From: Lactobacillus sp. LL6
Lineage (GTDB): Bacteria > Bacillota > Bacilli > Lactobacillales > Lactobacillaceae
NCBI RefSeq assembly: GCF_007570935.1
Contig: NZ_VLLR01000002.1
Span: 124,001-188,000, forward strand
Reading direction: 5' to 3'
Length of the DNA stretch: 64,000 nt
Below, piece after piece: positions 18,409 to 27,284 of the stretch (the stretch's first letter is position 1; each line of letters begins with the position of its first letter). The position numbers and the translations under genes are program-made. The notes below the pieces were generated by a model that was not told the DNA's origin, ran no database searches, and saw nothing but the letters and a program-made list of their open reading frames with translations.

Positions 18409-18717
18409 ATGAATGAAATCGAAAAAGAAGTTATGAAGGCTCTAGAAAAGGTGATAGATCCAGAATTAGGAGTTGATATAGTAAACTTGGGTTTGATTTA
18501 TGGGATTAAAGTTGATGAAGAAGGAATATGTAATATAAAAATGACTCTCACTATTATGGGATGTCCTCTTAGCGAATTTTTAAATAATGAAATAACTAAA
18601 CAAGCTGAGAAAATAGCAGGAGTTAAAAGTTGTAAAATAAAGTTAGTATGGTATCCTGCTTGGGATGCATCTAAGATGAGCCGAGCTGCAAGAATCGCCT
18701 TAGGAGTTCATCTTTAA
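18409..18717 (+). CDS. DUF59 family protein, SufT-like
   Basis: A 102-residue DUF59 protein, paralogous to the one at 7915-8232: both share the block IDPEL-x-DIVNLGLIY and a C-terminal VWYP-W-SKMS-like end. The family cysteine is in IMGCPLSEFLN. SufT-type proteins assist maturation of certain iron-sulfur enzymes. Its position at the end of the suf run (18 bases after the broken mntH) supports that role. AGCAGGAG precedes the ATG. Confidence 0.87.
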   Translation: MNEIEKEVMKALEKVIDPELGVDIVNLGLIYGIKVDEEGICNIKMTLTIMGCPLSEFLNNEITKQAEKIAGVKSCKIKLVWYPAWDASKMSRAARIALGVHL

Positions 18718-18747
18718 GAAGATTGATATTTAAATTTTTTGTATATA

Positions 18748-18784
18748 AATAAGCATCAATTGAACATAAATTGATGCTTATTTT
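18748..18784. terminator. Bidirectional terminator between suf operon and glpF
   Basis: Arms AATAAGCATCAATT (18748-18761) and AATTGATGCTTATT (18769-18782) pair over 14 bp around a short loop. T runs on both strands suit the convergent DUF59 (+) and glpF (-) genes. Confidence 0.85.
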
Positions 18785-18806
18785 ATTTGTATTTTAATTT
18801 TATATA

Positions 18807-19562
18807 TTAAAGTCCGAAAGCAAGTTTATATGCGCCAATCCCAATAATTGCACCTAATATTGGTGCCACAACCGGAACCCAACTATATCCCCAATTTGAG
18901 TCACCTTTATTAGGAATAGGCAAAATAGCATGGACTAGTCTAGGACCTAAATCTCGAGCTGGATTTAATGCAGGACCAGTAGGCCCTCCTCCTGCCATGA
19001 CTAAGGCAGTAATCACTAATCCAATTCCAATGTTTGCAATATCGATGGACTGTTTAAAAAACATCCCTCGATAAAGTCCCATAGCAATAAATCCTAAGAT
19101 AGCTGTGTCGATTAATTCACTAATAAAGCCGTTCCACTTACTACCCATAGTATCTCCAGTAGAGAAACAAGCTAATATTTCACTTTCACTATTAGGAGTG
19201 TTTTTAAAATAAATCCAATATATCGCAACAACTAACAGTTGTCCAAAAATCGCTCCTAGCATTTGTGCAATTATATATTGAACTACATGAGACCAAGGGA
19301 AAATTCCACAACTTGCTTCTCCAAGTGTAATAGCGGGATTAATGTGATTCCCTGAAATTGAACCAAATAACATTGCAGGGAGCATTACACCAAAGCCAAA
19401 CCCCCATGCAATAAAACTCCAACCACCATTTGATTGACCATCTTCACCATTAGCAGTTGTTCCGTTGAGAAATGAATTAGATACAGCACCATTACCTAAC
19501 ATTACTAAAATAGCAGTTCCAAAGAATTCAGCAATATACCTAGACATCCATGTCCCAGACAT
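18807..19562 (-). CDS. glpF: Glycerol facilitator, aquaporin family
   Basis: A 251-residue MIP-family channel with six membrane segments and two NPA loops: GNHINPAITLGEA and GPALNPARDLGPR. The aspartate after the second NPAR (NPARD) marks glycerol-conducting members rather than strict water channels. It passes glycerol and small neutral solutes through the membrane. AGGAGG lies upstream. No glycerol kinase or dehydrogenase is adjacent, so the metabolic partner is elsewhere. A promoter with an embedded cre-like palindrome precedes it. Confidence 0.93.
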   Translation of the reverse strand: MSGTWMSRYIAEFFGTAILVMLGNGAVSNSFLNGTTANGEDGQSNGGWSFIAWGFGFGVMLPAMLFGSISGNHINPAITLGEASCGIFPWSHVVQYIIAQMLGAIFGQLLVVAIYWIYFKNTPNSESEILACFSTGDTMGSKWNGFISELIDTAILGFIAMGLYRGMFFKQSIDIANIGIGLVITALVMAGGGPTGPALNPARDLGPRLVHAILPIPNKGDSNWGYSWVPVVAPILGAIIGIGAYKLAFGL

Positions 19563-19606
19563 AATAAGACCTCCTTTTAACCAAATATTATTTACCTTAG
19601 ACTTAT

Positions 19607-19634
19607 TTTATATTCAAATTAAGCGCTTACACAA
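19607..19634 (-). promoter_or_regulatory. glpF promoter with embedded cre-like palindrome
   Basis: On the minus strand: -35 TTGTGT (19629-19634), 16-base spacer, -10 TATAAA (19607-19612). The spacer contains TGTAAGCGCTTAA (19619-19631), a palindromic cre-like core overlapping the -35 region, a repressing position for CcpA. Confidence 0.5.
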
Positions 19635-19806
19635 ATTTTGAAAGGTTATAAAAATAAATTGTTATAATAAGCATTTCTCTTAGTTATACTGAACTTAAAG
19701 GCTACTTAGACTAAGTGTTTAAAATATTAATGATTATAAATTGTTAATATTTTTGTGATTGTTATACAACTTATAACTAATTTTCATAATAGCTAAACTT
19801 CTTTAT

Positions 19807-19822
19807 ATGTAAGCGTTTGCTT
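19807..19822 (+). promoter_or_regulatory. cre-like site upstream of the crotonase gene
   Basis: ATGTAAGCGTTTGCTT keeps the TGNNARCG core and the late C of the cre consensus but differs at two positions. It lies about 120 bases before the crotonase start codon. The rest of the 19563-19893 intergenic region is AT-rich, with no gene seen. Confidence 0.4.
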
Positions 19823-19938
19823 AAATTTTCAAAAAAACTTTAAAAATAACACAAATTTGTCAATTATGTTGAAATGCACAAAAATAATAAGCGTTGAGAG
19901 CAAAACAGATGAGTTGTTTTTTGAAAGGACAAAATATT

Positions 19939-20733
19939 ATGAGTTTCAACACTTATGAAAATGTTTTATTAGATGAAGTTGAAGATGGAATTGCTGTTTT
20001 GACAATTAACAGACCTAAGGCATTAAATGCTTTAAATCTAGCTACTTTGCAAGACATTGGTGATGCATTGCGCGAAGTTAAATCAAGAGAAGATATTCGC
20101 GTAGTTATCATTACAGGGGCAGGTGCTAAAGCATTCGTTGCTGGTGCCGATATTAAAGAAATGCAAAATGACAACGTGACAGAAGCTTTGAAGCTTTCAA
20201 AACTTGCCCACTCATCATTTGGTGAAATTGAACACTTACCACAATTTGTAATCGCTGCAGTTAATGGTTATGCCTTGGGTGGTGGCTGTGAACTCGCATG
20301 TTCATGTGATATGAGAATTGGGGCAACCAGTGCTAAAGTAGGACAACCAGAAACTGGCTTAGGCATTATTCCTGGTTTTGGTGGTACCCAACGCTTAACT
20401 CGTGTTGTAGGACGTGGTAAAGCTAAAGAACTAATTGCAACTTGCGATATGATTGACGCTAAAGAAGCCTATAGAATTGGATTATTTGATGAAATTGCTG
20501 AACCAGAAGAACTTATGAATAAAGCAATTGAAATTGCTCACAAGATTATGAAGAATGCTCCATTATCTGTTGCTCGTGCAAAATATTCAGTTGATCGTGG
20601 TGCGGATTTGCCACTTGATGTTGCAATTGATATTGAAAGTCAAATTTGGGCAGAAATGTTTGATACCAAGGATCAAAAAGAAGGTATGGCAGGCTTTGTT
20701 GAAAAGCGTCCAAAGCACTTTGTTGGTAAATAA
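19939..20733 (+). CDS. Enoyl-CoA hydratase / crotonase-family protein
   Basis: A 264-residue crotonase-fold enzyme. The oxyanion-hole segments are GAGAKAFVAGADIKEM and VNGYALGGGCELACSCD. Two glutamates in the expected catalytic places (GGGCELA and VGQPETGLGIIPGFGGTQR) support true hydratase activity: reversible addition of water to short 2-enoyl-CoA. The frame allows a TTG start at 19894, but ATG 19939 follows AAAGGA and gives the normal N-terminus. Fatty-acid beta-oxidation genes are unusual in lactobacilli, and the next two genes are also acyl-CoA-type enzymes, so it probably works in a short-chain acyl-CoA route rather than general beta-oxidation. Confidence 0.9.
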   Translation: MSFNTYENVLLDEVEDGIAVLTINRPKALNALNLATLQDIGDALREVKSREDIRVVIITGAGAKAFVAGADIKEMQNDNVTEALKLSKLAHSSFGEIEHLPQFVIAAVNGYALGGGCELACSCDMRIGATSAKVGQPETGLGIIPGFGGTQRLTRVVGRGKAKELIATCDMIDAKEAYRIGLFDEIAEPEELMNKAIEIAHKIMKNAPLSVARAKYSVDRGADLPLDVAIDIESQIWAEMFDTKDQKEGMAGFVEKRPKHFVGK

Positions 20734-20784
20734 TAAGTCTAGATTGAATAAATTATATTAGTTAATTTTAAGGAGATATAAATT

Positions 20785-21723
20785 ATGAATCGTGTTACAG
20801 AATTATTAGGTATTAAGTATCCAGTTATTCAAGGTGCTATGCAAGAAGTTGCAACTGCAGAATTAGCAGCTGCTGTATCAAATGGTGGTGGTCTTGGAAT
20901 TATTGCTGCTGGTGGTAAAACTCCAGAAGAGGTAAGAGCAGAAATTAAAAAAGCAAGAAAACTTACTGATAAGCCATTTGCTGTTAATTTAATGTTAATG
21001 GACAAGAATACTCCAGAAGTAGTAAAAGTAATAATTGAAGAAGGAGTCAAAGTTGTTACTACTGGTGCTGGAACTCCTAAGCCATATATGAAAGACTTAA
21101 AAGAAGCCGGTATTAAGGTATTACCTGTAATTCCAAATGTTAAAATTGCTAAAAAGATGGAAGAAATGGGTGCAGATGGTGTAATCGTTGAAGGTATGGA
21201 AGCTGGTGGTCACATTGGTGGTACTACTTCTATGGTATTGTGGCCTCAAATTGCAGATGCAATTTCAATACCTTTAATTGCTGCTGGTGGTATTGGTGAT
21301 GGTCGTGGAGTTGTAGAAGCATTCGTTGCTGGTGCTGAAGGCGTACAATGTGGCACTATATTCTCGATTGCTAAAGAAAGTCCTGTAGGTGATAACTGGA
21401 GAAATGCTGTTATTAATGCTACAGATACTGGTACTGCAGTAGTTGGTTCAACTATTAAGGGCGGAGCTACCCGTGGGATTGCTAATGAAGAAGCAGGAAA
21501 ATTATTTGAATTAGAGAAGACTGGTGTATCAAGAGATGAATTTAACGATGCATTAAATAAAGGTTTGTACGTAGGTGTTAAAGAGGATGATCCAGACAAG
21601 AGTTTCTTTATGGCTGGAGAAGTTGCCGGAATGATCAAAGAATCAAAACCTGCTGCAGATATTATTAAAGATTTAATGGAAGATGCACAGAGAGTTCTTG
21701 ATCAAAAAATTGAAATTATGTAA
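20785..21723 (+). CDS. FMN-dependent enoyl reductase / nitronate monooxygenase family (FabK-like)
   Basis: A 312-residue TIM-barrel flavoprotein. LLGIKYPVIQGAMQEVATAELA, the phosphate-binding VEGMEAGGHIGG and the IAAGGIGDGRG block are those of FabK enoyl-ACP reductase II and 2-nitropropane dioxygenase relatives. In FabK the reaction is NADH-dependent reduction of a 2-enoyl thioester. It starts 51 bases after the crotonase gene with an AAGGAGA ribosome binding site, so a paired hydratase-reductase role on acyl-CoA is plausible. Nitronate monooxygenase is the main alternative, because the families are hard to separate by eye. Confidence 0.82.
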   Translation: MNRVTELLGIKYPVIQGAMQEVATAELAAAVSNGGGLGIIAAGGKTPEEVRAEIKKARKLTDKPFAVNLMLMDKNTPEVVKVIIEEGVKVVTTGAGTPKPYMKDLKEAGIKVLPVIPNVKIAKKMEEMGADGVIVEGMEAGGHIGGTTSMVLWPQIADAISIPLIAAGGIGDGRGVVEAFVAGAEGVQCGTIFSIAKESPVGDNWRNAVINATDTGTAVVGSTIKGGATRGIANEEAGKLFELEKTGVSRDEFNDALNKGLYVGVKEDDPDKSFFMAGEVAGMIKESKPAADIIKDLMEDAQRVLDQKIEIM

Positions 21724-21762
21724 AAATTGCTGTCATAACTCTAAGTTCTAACTAGAATTTTT

Positions 21763-21845
21763 AAAAATAGATGACTATAACTATAAAGTGACTAAATTTT
21801 CTATGGCACTTAACTATTAGCCATCTATTTTTATATTGTTTTTTT
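21763..21845 (+). terminator. Long-stem terminator after the FabK-like gene
   Basis: Outer arms AAAAATAGATG (21763-21773) and CATCTATTTTT (21822-21832) pair perfectly, with an inner AAGTG/CACTT stem, followed by a run of about 12 T from 21839. Confidence 0.8.
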
Positions 21846-21906
21846 TTTTTATTATAATAACTTTTGGTTATATAAATAGTAAATAAAAGGAATTTTACTT
21901 TAATAA

Positions 21907-21922
21907 ATGTAAGCGGTATCTT
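21907..21922 (+). promoter_or_regulatory. cre-like site upstream of the CoA-transferase gene
   Basis: ATGTAAGCGGTATCTT matches the cre consensus except for one core base. It lies about 150 bases before the start codon; a TATAAT follows at 21998-22003 without a clear -35, which suits a LysR-activated promoter. Confidence 0.45.
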
Positions 21923-22074
21923 AAGTATGTGAAAGGGAAACCTTTAACAAAATAATAACAATAATTTTAACATCTACTTGATTAATTGCTCTCAAAATAT
22001 AATATATAAACTCATCTAAAATTTAATTCAGTAGAATTGAAACAGTTGTCTTTAGATGAAAGGAATTTAGTAAG

Positions 22075-23640
22075 ATGTCAGTTCAAATTATTGATAGTAA
22101 AAAAGCAGCTGCACTCATTGAAGATGGAGTTTGTGTAGCCCTTGATGGTTGTTTAGGTACAGATGTTGCTGAAGAAATTCTTGAAGATATGAAAGAAAGA
22201 TTTCAAAAGACTGGTCATCCAAAAAACTTGGATGTTTGGTATGGTTGTGGAATTGGTGATAACCATGGTTCAGCCGTTGAAAACTTTGCAGAAAAGGGAA
22301 TGCTTAAAAGAGTAGTTGGTGGTCTTTGGTCACTAGCTCCAAAGCTTGCCCCAATGGTTGCAAATAATGATTTTGAAGCCTTTAATTTTCCTCAAGGAAC
22401 TATCTCACAATTGTTCAGAGATGCTGCAGCTCACAGACCTGTTTTAGTTACTCATACTGGTCTTGGAACATTCGTAGATCCAGAAAATGATGGTGGTCGG
22501 TTAAATGAAGCTGCTAAAAATTCTACTTTGGTAAATCGAATAAAAATTCATGGTAAAGATTATTTAGCATATGAAACACCAAAGCCTGATGTAGCAATTT
22601 TCCGTGGAACTTATGCTGATGAAAATGGTAATATTACTTTTGATGATGAACCTTTAACTATGGATGTAACCGCAATTGCAATGGCTGCACATAATAATGG
22701 TGGTAAAGTAATTGTTCAAGTTAAGCGAATTGTAAGAAATGGTAGTTTGGATCCAAAGGCTGTTAAGGTGCCTGGCGTTTTAGTGGATTACGTTGTTCCA
22801 ACTGATAATCCAGAAATGACTAAGCAAACTAATGAGTTTGTTTATAATCCTGATATTATAAAGTCAAATATTATAAAAGATGCTGATTCTTTTGATTTAC
22901 CATTAGATAAAAAGAAAATTATTGCAAGACGTGCAGCCTTTATCTTTAATCCTGATACTGACCATTGTGTAAACTTTGGAATTGGTCAATATCCAATGTA
23001 TTGTGCAATGGTAATGAAAGAAGAAGGATTATCTGACAATATCGTTACAACTGTAGAAGCTGGTACTTTTGGGGGGACTTCACTTGGTGGACCAAACTTT
23101 GGTACAGCGATTGCTCCGCAAGCTACTATTGATGAGCCATATATGTTTGACTTTTACAATGGTGGTGGTCTAGATATTACTTACTTAGGATTAGCAGAAG
23201 CTGATGAAAAAGGTAATCTAAATGTTTCTAAATTTGGACCTAAGATTGCAGGAACTGGTGGTTTTGTTGATATCACCCAATATACTCCAAAGATTGTATT
23301 TACTGGAACATTTACTGCTGCTGGGTTAAAAGAAGAAATTAAAGATGGTAAGTTGCACATCATTCAAGAAGGTAAAGTGAAGAAATTTGTAAAGAATGTT
23401 CAACAGATTACTTTCTCTGGTAAGGTTGCTTATGATAGTAATCAAGAAGTATGGTATGTAACTGAACGTGCAGTATTCAAATTAGTAAAAGATGGTCTTG
23501 AATTAGTTGAAATTGCACCTGGAATCGATTTACAAAAAGATATTCTTGACCAAATGGAATTTAAACCAATTATTAGTGATAATTTAAAGGAAATGGACTC
23601 AAGAATTTTTGAAGAACCAATTATGAATATTAAAGATTAG
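22075..23640 (+). CDS. Acyl-CoA:carboxylate CoA-transferase (propionate CoA-transferase-like fusion)
   Basis: A 521-residue class I CoA-transferase in which the alpha and beta halves are fused. The second half holds TTVEAGTFGGTSLGGPNFG, where the glutamate would form the CoA thioester during ping-pong transfer. The length and single chain match propionate/butyrate CoA-transferases (Pct, YdiF). These enzymes move CoA between acetate-, propionate-, lactate- or hydroxyacid-level carboxylates. AAAGGA precedes the ATG. A divergence-free gene order (crotonase, reductase, transferase, LysR) suggests one pathway. The specific acid is not known. Confidence 0.87.
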   Translation: MSVQIIDSKKAAALIEDGVCVALDGCLGTDVAEEILEDMKERFQKTGHPKNLDVWYGCGIGDNHGSAVENFAEKGMLKRVVGGLWSLAPKLAPMVANNDFEAFNFPQGTISQLFRDAAAHRPVLVTHTGLGTFVDPENDGGRLNEAAKNSTLVNRIKIHGKDYLAYETPKPDVAIFRGTYADENGNITFDDEPLTMDVTAIAMAAHNNGGKVIVQVKRIVRNGSLDPKAVKVPGVLVDYVVPTDNPEMTKQTNEFVYNPDIIKSNIIKDADSFDLPLDKKKIIARRAAFIFNPDTDHCVNFGIGQYPMYCAMVMKEEGLSDNIVTTVEAGTFGGTSLGGPNFGTAIAPQATIDEPYMFDFYNGGGLDITYLGLAEADEKGNLNVSKFGPKIAGTGGFVDITQYTPKIVFTGTFTAAGLKEEIKDGKLHIIQEGKVKKFVKNVQQITFSGKVAYDSNQEVWYVTERAVFKLVKDGLELVEIAPGIDLQKDILDQMEFKPIISDNLKEMDSRIFEEPIMNIKD

Positions 23641-23645
23641 TCCTA

Positions 23646-23690
23646 GAAAGCGGTATTTAAATATTAAAAGTGTTTAAATGCCGCTTTTCT
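23646..23690 (+). terminator. Terminator after the CoA-transferase gene
   Basis: Arms 23646-23661 and 23673-23689 pair over 15-16 bp with one G-U. The T-rich end is short, so some read-through into the LysR gene is possible. Confidence 0.7.
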
Positions 23691-23715
23691 GTATTTCAAT
23701 GGAAGGATTAGTAAA

Positions 23716-24633
23716 TTGGAAATCAATCAAATTAAGTATTTACTAACAGTTGTAAGCAATAATTTTAATTTAACTAAAAGTGCTGAAATATTACATGTCT
23801 CACAGCCCGCAATTAGTAAAGCGATTAAAGAAATTGAGTTTAAGCAAGGAATGAATATTTTTAATCGTAAGAAAGGACGAATTATTGGATTAACTCGTTA
23901 TGGTAATACCTTAATAGAAGAATCTAAAAAGGTATATCAGCAATACACTGAAATGATTGATAAACTTAATGAGCTTTCTGAAGAAAATACTGGAATTGTA
24001 AGAATTGGAATTGCTCCTGTAATAATTTCAACAGTATTTAATGATGCTTTGATTGCATTTATTAATGAAAATCCAGGTATCCAATTAAAACTAGTTGAAA
24101 AGGGAGCCTATGAGCTTCAGCAAATGCTAATTCTAGGAGATATTGATTTAGCAGTGATTGTTTCTCCAGCAACAATTGAAGGAATCTATGAAGATTTAAT
24201 TTATGAAAATACTGTTCGAGTTTGGTTTAATAAGCAGCATCGCTTTAACGAATATAAAAATTCAGTTCCGTTTACAGAGATTGAAAAAGAAAAAATAGTA
24301 ACTTTAACTGATGACTTCATGGTTACATTTCAACTTAATAAGAAGTTTAAGGGTGATAGGATTAAGCCTAAGTATTTTTTACAGACTTCATCTTGGGATT
24401 TAATTTTAAATTTAGTTCAAAGAGATCCTAACCTCATTGGAATCGTTGCTGCTCCAATTGGAGAAAATTATAACAATCATAAAATAAAAAATGCTGAAAT
24501 AAAGCCTTCTTTTCCTTGGAAAATCTCATTATGTCATACTATGAATCCGGTTGAAGAGCCGATAGTTGATTACACTAAAGATTGGTTTCTAAAATACTTT
24601 TCTAAATATCAAAAGCTTTCCATTGATAATTAA
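23716..24633 (+). CDS. LysR-family transcriptional regulator
   Basis: A 305-residue LysR regulator. The N-terminal winged helix-turn-helix is seen in FNLTKSAEILHVSQPAISKAIKEIE, followed by a periplasmic-binding-like effector domain. It uses TTG as start, with GGAAGGA eight bases upstream; no ATG fits the conserved N-terminus. It follows the CoA-transferase by 75 bases and is followed 10 bases later by an ECF S-component gene, so it may control the upstream acyl-CoA genes, the downstream genes, or both. The effector is unknown; an organic acid or acyl-CoA is a reasonable guess. Confidence 0.9.
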   Translation: MEINQIKYLLTVVSNNFNLTKSAEILHVSQPAISKAIKEIEFKQGMNIFNRKKGRIIGLTRYGNTLIEESKKVYQQYTEMIDKLNELSEENTGIVRIGIAPVIISTVFNDALIAFINENPGIQLKLVEKGAYELQQMLILGDIDLAVIVSPATIEGIYEDLIYENTVRVWFNKQHRFNEYKNSVPFTEIEKEKIVTLTDDFMVTFQLNKKFKGDRIKPKYFLQTSSWDLILNLVQRDPNLIGIVAAPIGENYNNHKIKNAEIKPSFPWKISLCHTMNPVEEPIVDYTKDWFLKYFSKYQKLSIDN

Positions 24634-24643
24634 GGTGAAAGAA

Positions 24644-25255
24644 ATGAAAAGAAAAGAAACTTTAAAAATGACAATATTAGCAGTTTTTGTAGCATTGCTA
24701 ATTGTTCAAACCTTTGTTCCTAATGTAGGCTATATTAGAATTTTGCCGGCATTACCAGCAATTACAACTATTCCTTTAACAATAGCAGTTTTTGGAACTT
24801 TGATGGGTCCAAAAATGGGAGCAGAGTTTGGATTGATCTGGGGAATAACTAGATTGATAGTTGCTTACACTCAGCCAGGAGATATGGTGAGCTTAATGCT
24901 TTTTCAAAATCCAGCTATCTCTTTGATACCTAGTATTTTATCGGGATACTTTGCAGGTTTAATAACAGCTAAGTTAAGTGATAAAGATTTAACTATTCGA
25001 AAAGTAGGCTATATTTTTAGTGGAGCTGTAGCTTCTTTAACTAATACATTTTTAGTTATTGGGTTAGTAAGCATATTTTTTATGAATAATCCTGCAAGTT
25101 TGACTAGTTATTTAGGAAACTTCAATCAAAGTACGCCTCTATTTATAATTTTGATTTCGGTATTAGGGATAAATGGCTTAGTGGAAGCTGCCTTTACTGC
25201 AATTGTGGTGCCAATAATCGTTACTCCATTAAATTATATCTTGAAAAGGGCATAG
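24644..25255 (+). CDS. panT: ECF transporter S component, probable pantothenate transporter
   Basis: A 203-residue membrane protein with about six hydrophobic segments, of the ECF vitamin S-component type. It starts at ATG 24644 with AAGGTG upstream; an in-frame TTG at 24623 overlaps the LysR gene and is less likely. S components bind the vitamin and pair with the shared EcfA-A'-T energising module encoded elsewhere. It is followed 26 bases later by pantothenate kinase, which is the main reason to assign pantothenate. The residues themselves do not prove specificity. Confidence 0.72.
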   Translation: MKRKETLKMTILAVFVALLIVQTFVPNVGYIRILPALPAITTIPLTIAVFGTLMGPKMGAEFGLIWGITRLIVAYTQPGDMVSLMLFQNPAISLIPSILSGYFAGLITAKLSDKDLTIRKVGYIFSGAVASLTNTFLVIGLVSIFFMNNPASLTSYLGNFNQSTPLFIILISVLGINGLVEAAFTAIVVPIIVTPLNYILKRA

Positions 25256-25281
25256 TTTTAATATAGAAGTGAGGCATTAAA

Positions 25282-26193
25282 ATGAATGATTTCACTAAAG
25301 TTGAACGTGTTAGTTGGTCTAAGTTATCTTCAAATAAAAATTATATAAAAATGGATGAGTTAAAAGAGCTGACTTCGCTTGGGGATGTGATTGATGAAGA
25401 AGATGTTAAGGAAATCTATATTCCTTTAGTAAGGTATTTGCATCTGTTTGCACAACATAAAAAAATGCTAACCAAGTTGCAAGACCATTTTGTAGGAATT
25501 GATGAAATCAATCATCCTTTTATTATAGGGATATCAGGTTCAGTAGCGGTAGGAAAATCGACTACTGCCAGACTTCTACAAGTGTTGATTCAGCGTTGTT
25601 ATCCGGATTTAAAAGTGCAATTAATGACTACAGATGGCTTCTTATATCCTAATCGAGAGTTGAAAAAGAGACGACTAATGGATAGGAAGGGATTTCCTGA
25701 GAGTTATAATATGAAATTGTTGAGTGATTTTTTATCAGATGTAACAAATGGAAAACCTAGAGTTTTGTATCCATTATATTCACAAAGGTTGTCAGATATA
25801 GTACCTAATAAATATGGGGAGGTCATAAATCCAGATATTTTAATAATTGAAGGAATTAATACTCTCCAATTACCACCAGTAGGAGTGGTGGTAACTAGTG
25901 ACTTCTTTGACTTTTCTATTTATATTGATGCTAATGAAGATTTAATTGAAAAGTGGTTTATGCAAAGATTTAAGCATTTATTGATAATTAATAAAAATAA
26001 ACCTGAAAATTTCTATTATAAATGGGCTAACGGACCTATAAGTCAAGCTATTACTAGAGCAGAAACTGTTTGGCAAACTGTTGACTTGGTTAATTTACGC
26101 GAATATATTGCTCCTACAAAAAATAGAGCTAATGTAATTTTACATAAAACTCATGGTCATCGAATTGATAGCATTTATATTAGACATTATTAA
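25282..26193 (+). CDS. coaA: Pantothenate kinase, type I
   Basis: A 303-residue cytoplasmic kinase that performs the first step of CoA synthesis. The P-loop is GISGSVAVGKSTTAR (about residues 83-97), and the type I blocks MTTDGFLYPN, RKGFPESYN and IIEGINTLQ are present. It belongs with the preceding ECF S component in a pantothenate-uptake/phosphorylation unit. The presence of CoA supply next to three CoA-thioester enzymes suggests a local CoA theme. Type I kinases are feedback-inhibited by CoA. Confidence 0.95.
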   Translation: MNDFTKVERVSWSKLSSNKNYIKMDELKELTSLGDVIDEEDVKEIYIPLVRYLHLFAQHKKMLTKLQDHFVGIDEINHPFIIGISGSVAVGKSTTARLLQVLIQRCYPDLKVQLMTTDGFLYPNRELKKRRLMDRKGFPESYNMKLLSDFLSDVTNGKPRVLYPLYSQRLSDIVPNKYGEVINPDILIIEGINTLQLPPVGVVVTSDFFDFSIYIDANEDLIEKWFMQRFKHLLIINKNKPENFYYKWANGPISQAITRAETVWQTVDLVNLREYIAPTKNRANVILHKTHGHRIDSIYIRHY

Positions 26194-26202
26194 GATAAAT
26201 TG

Positions 26203-26248
26203 AAAAATATAGATATTCAGAAAAAATTGTGAATATCTGTATTTTTAG
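26203..26248. terminator. Bidirectional terminator between coaA and glsA
   Basis: AGATATTCA (26211-26219) pairs with TGAATATCT (26230-26238), flanked by AAAAATA and TATTTTT arms. It lies between convergent genes and has T runs on both strands. Confidence 0.82.
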
Positions 26249-26251
26249 TTA

Positions 26252-27160
26252 TTATCTAAAAATATTTATTCTTAATTCTTGAGCAACATCTTTTAGTAAG
26301 GCCAAGCCGGCAACACTATTGCCATCTTTATTAAGTGCTGGACTAAAAATTCCAATCCCATATTTCCTAGGAGCGGCAGAAAGAAGTCCTCCACCGACTC
26401 CACTTTTGGTGGGGACACCAATTAATCTAGAACAAATACCAGATTGGTTATAAAGACCGGTTGTCATCATTAGTGATTTAACACAAGTAGCCGCATTACT
26501 TGAAATAAGTCTATGATTATTCCAAGGAGCAATACCATCATTAGCTAAAAGCGCTCCTAAATTTGCTAAACTTTTAGTGGTTATCATCATTGAGCATTGC
26601 TTAAAGTAAATGTCTAAACTTAGAGTAACATTACTTTTTATCATATTTTTAGACTTCATATAGTAAGCTAAAGACCTGTCTAAGTTTCCGGTTGATTTTT
26701 CAGAATGAAAAATTTCTTCATCTAAGTATATTTGTGAATCATTACAAATTTCTTGAGCAAAATTTAGAATATCTGTAAAAGTATCTTTATTTGCAACTAA
26801 TGATGTCGTCAAAATAGCTCCTGCATTCACAAATGGATTAAGTGGAGCTTTTGTTTTATTAATTTCCATATTCAATATAGAATTAAAGGCAAATCCAGTC
26901 TGTCTAGAACTTACATGTTTAAAGACTTCAGTCATTCCTAGTTTTTTTATTGCCCATAAAAGAGTAATCACTTTAGAAATACTTTCAATAGCAAACCTCA
27001 CATTATAATTTCCAGCTGAACTAATTTTATTAGTAGTTAAATCAAATAAGCTGATTCCTAGTTGTTGTGGATCAACCTTTGCTAGCATTGGAATATAAGA
27101 TGCAACTTTTCCTTTTTTATAAATTGGCAAATTTTTAGTAACAAGTTGAGATAAATCCAT
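26252..27160 (-). CDS. glsA: Glutaminase
   Basis: A 302-residue serine-dependent glutaminase (beta-lactamase-like fold) converting glutamine to glutamate and ammonia. The catalytic S-x-x-K is in RFAIESISKVITLLW, and NPFVNAGAI, GDVNxL-equivalent and C-terminal GVGGGLLSA blocks support the assignment. The frame runs upstream to 27340, but ATG 27160 follows AAGGTG and gives the standard N-terminus. In lactobacilli glutaminase contributes to acid tolerance by releasing ammonia. A terminator-like hairpin lies just upstream of the gene at 27237-27282. Confidence 0.92.
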   Translation of the reverse strand: MDLSQLVTKNLPIYKKGKVASYIPMLAKVDPQQLGISLFDLTTNKISSAGNYNVRFAIESISKVITLLWAIKKLGMTEVFKHVSSRQTGFAFNSILNMEINKTKAPLNPFVNAGAILTTSLVANKDTFTDILNFAQEICNDSQIYLDEEIFHSEKSTGNLDRSLAYYMKSKNMIKSNVTLSLDIYFKQCSMMITTKSLANLGALLANDGIAPWNNHRLISSNAATCVKSLMMTTGLYNQSGICSRLIGVPTKSGVGGGLLSAAPRKYGIGIFSPALNKDGNSVAGLALLKDVAQELRINIFR

Positions 27161-27236
27161 AATTAATACACCTTCTTTTCCTAAGTTTATCTTAGTTTTT
27201 AAAAAGCTAAATTCCAAAAAAATGCGCTTATAAATG

Positions 27237-27284
27237 AAAAACTTGCAGTTTTCAACATTAAATTTGAAGACTGCAAGTTTTTTG
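27237..27284 (-). terminator. Terminator after the small membrane-protein gene
   Basis: Arms AAAAACTTGCAGT (27237-27249) and ACTGCAAGTTTTT (27270-27282) pair perfectly. On the minus strand it follows the stop codon of the 116-residue gene and ends in TTTTT, separating that gene from glsA. Confidence 0.8.
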
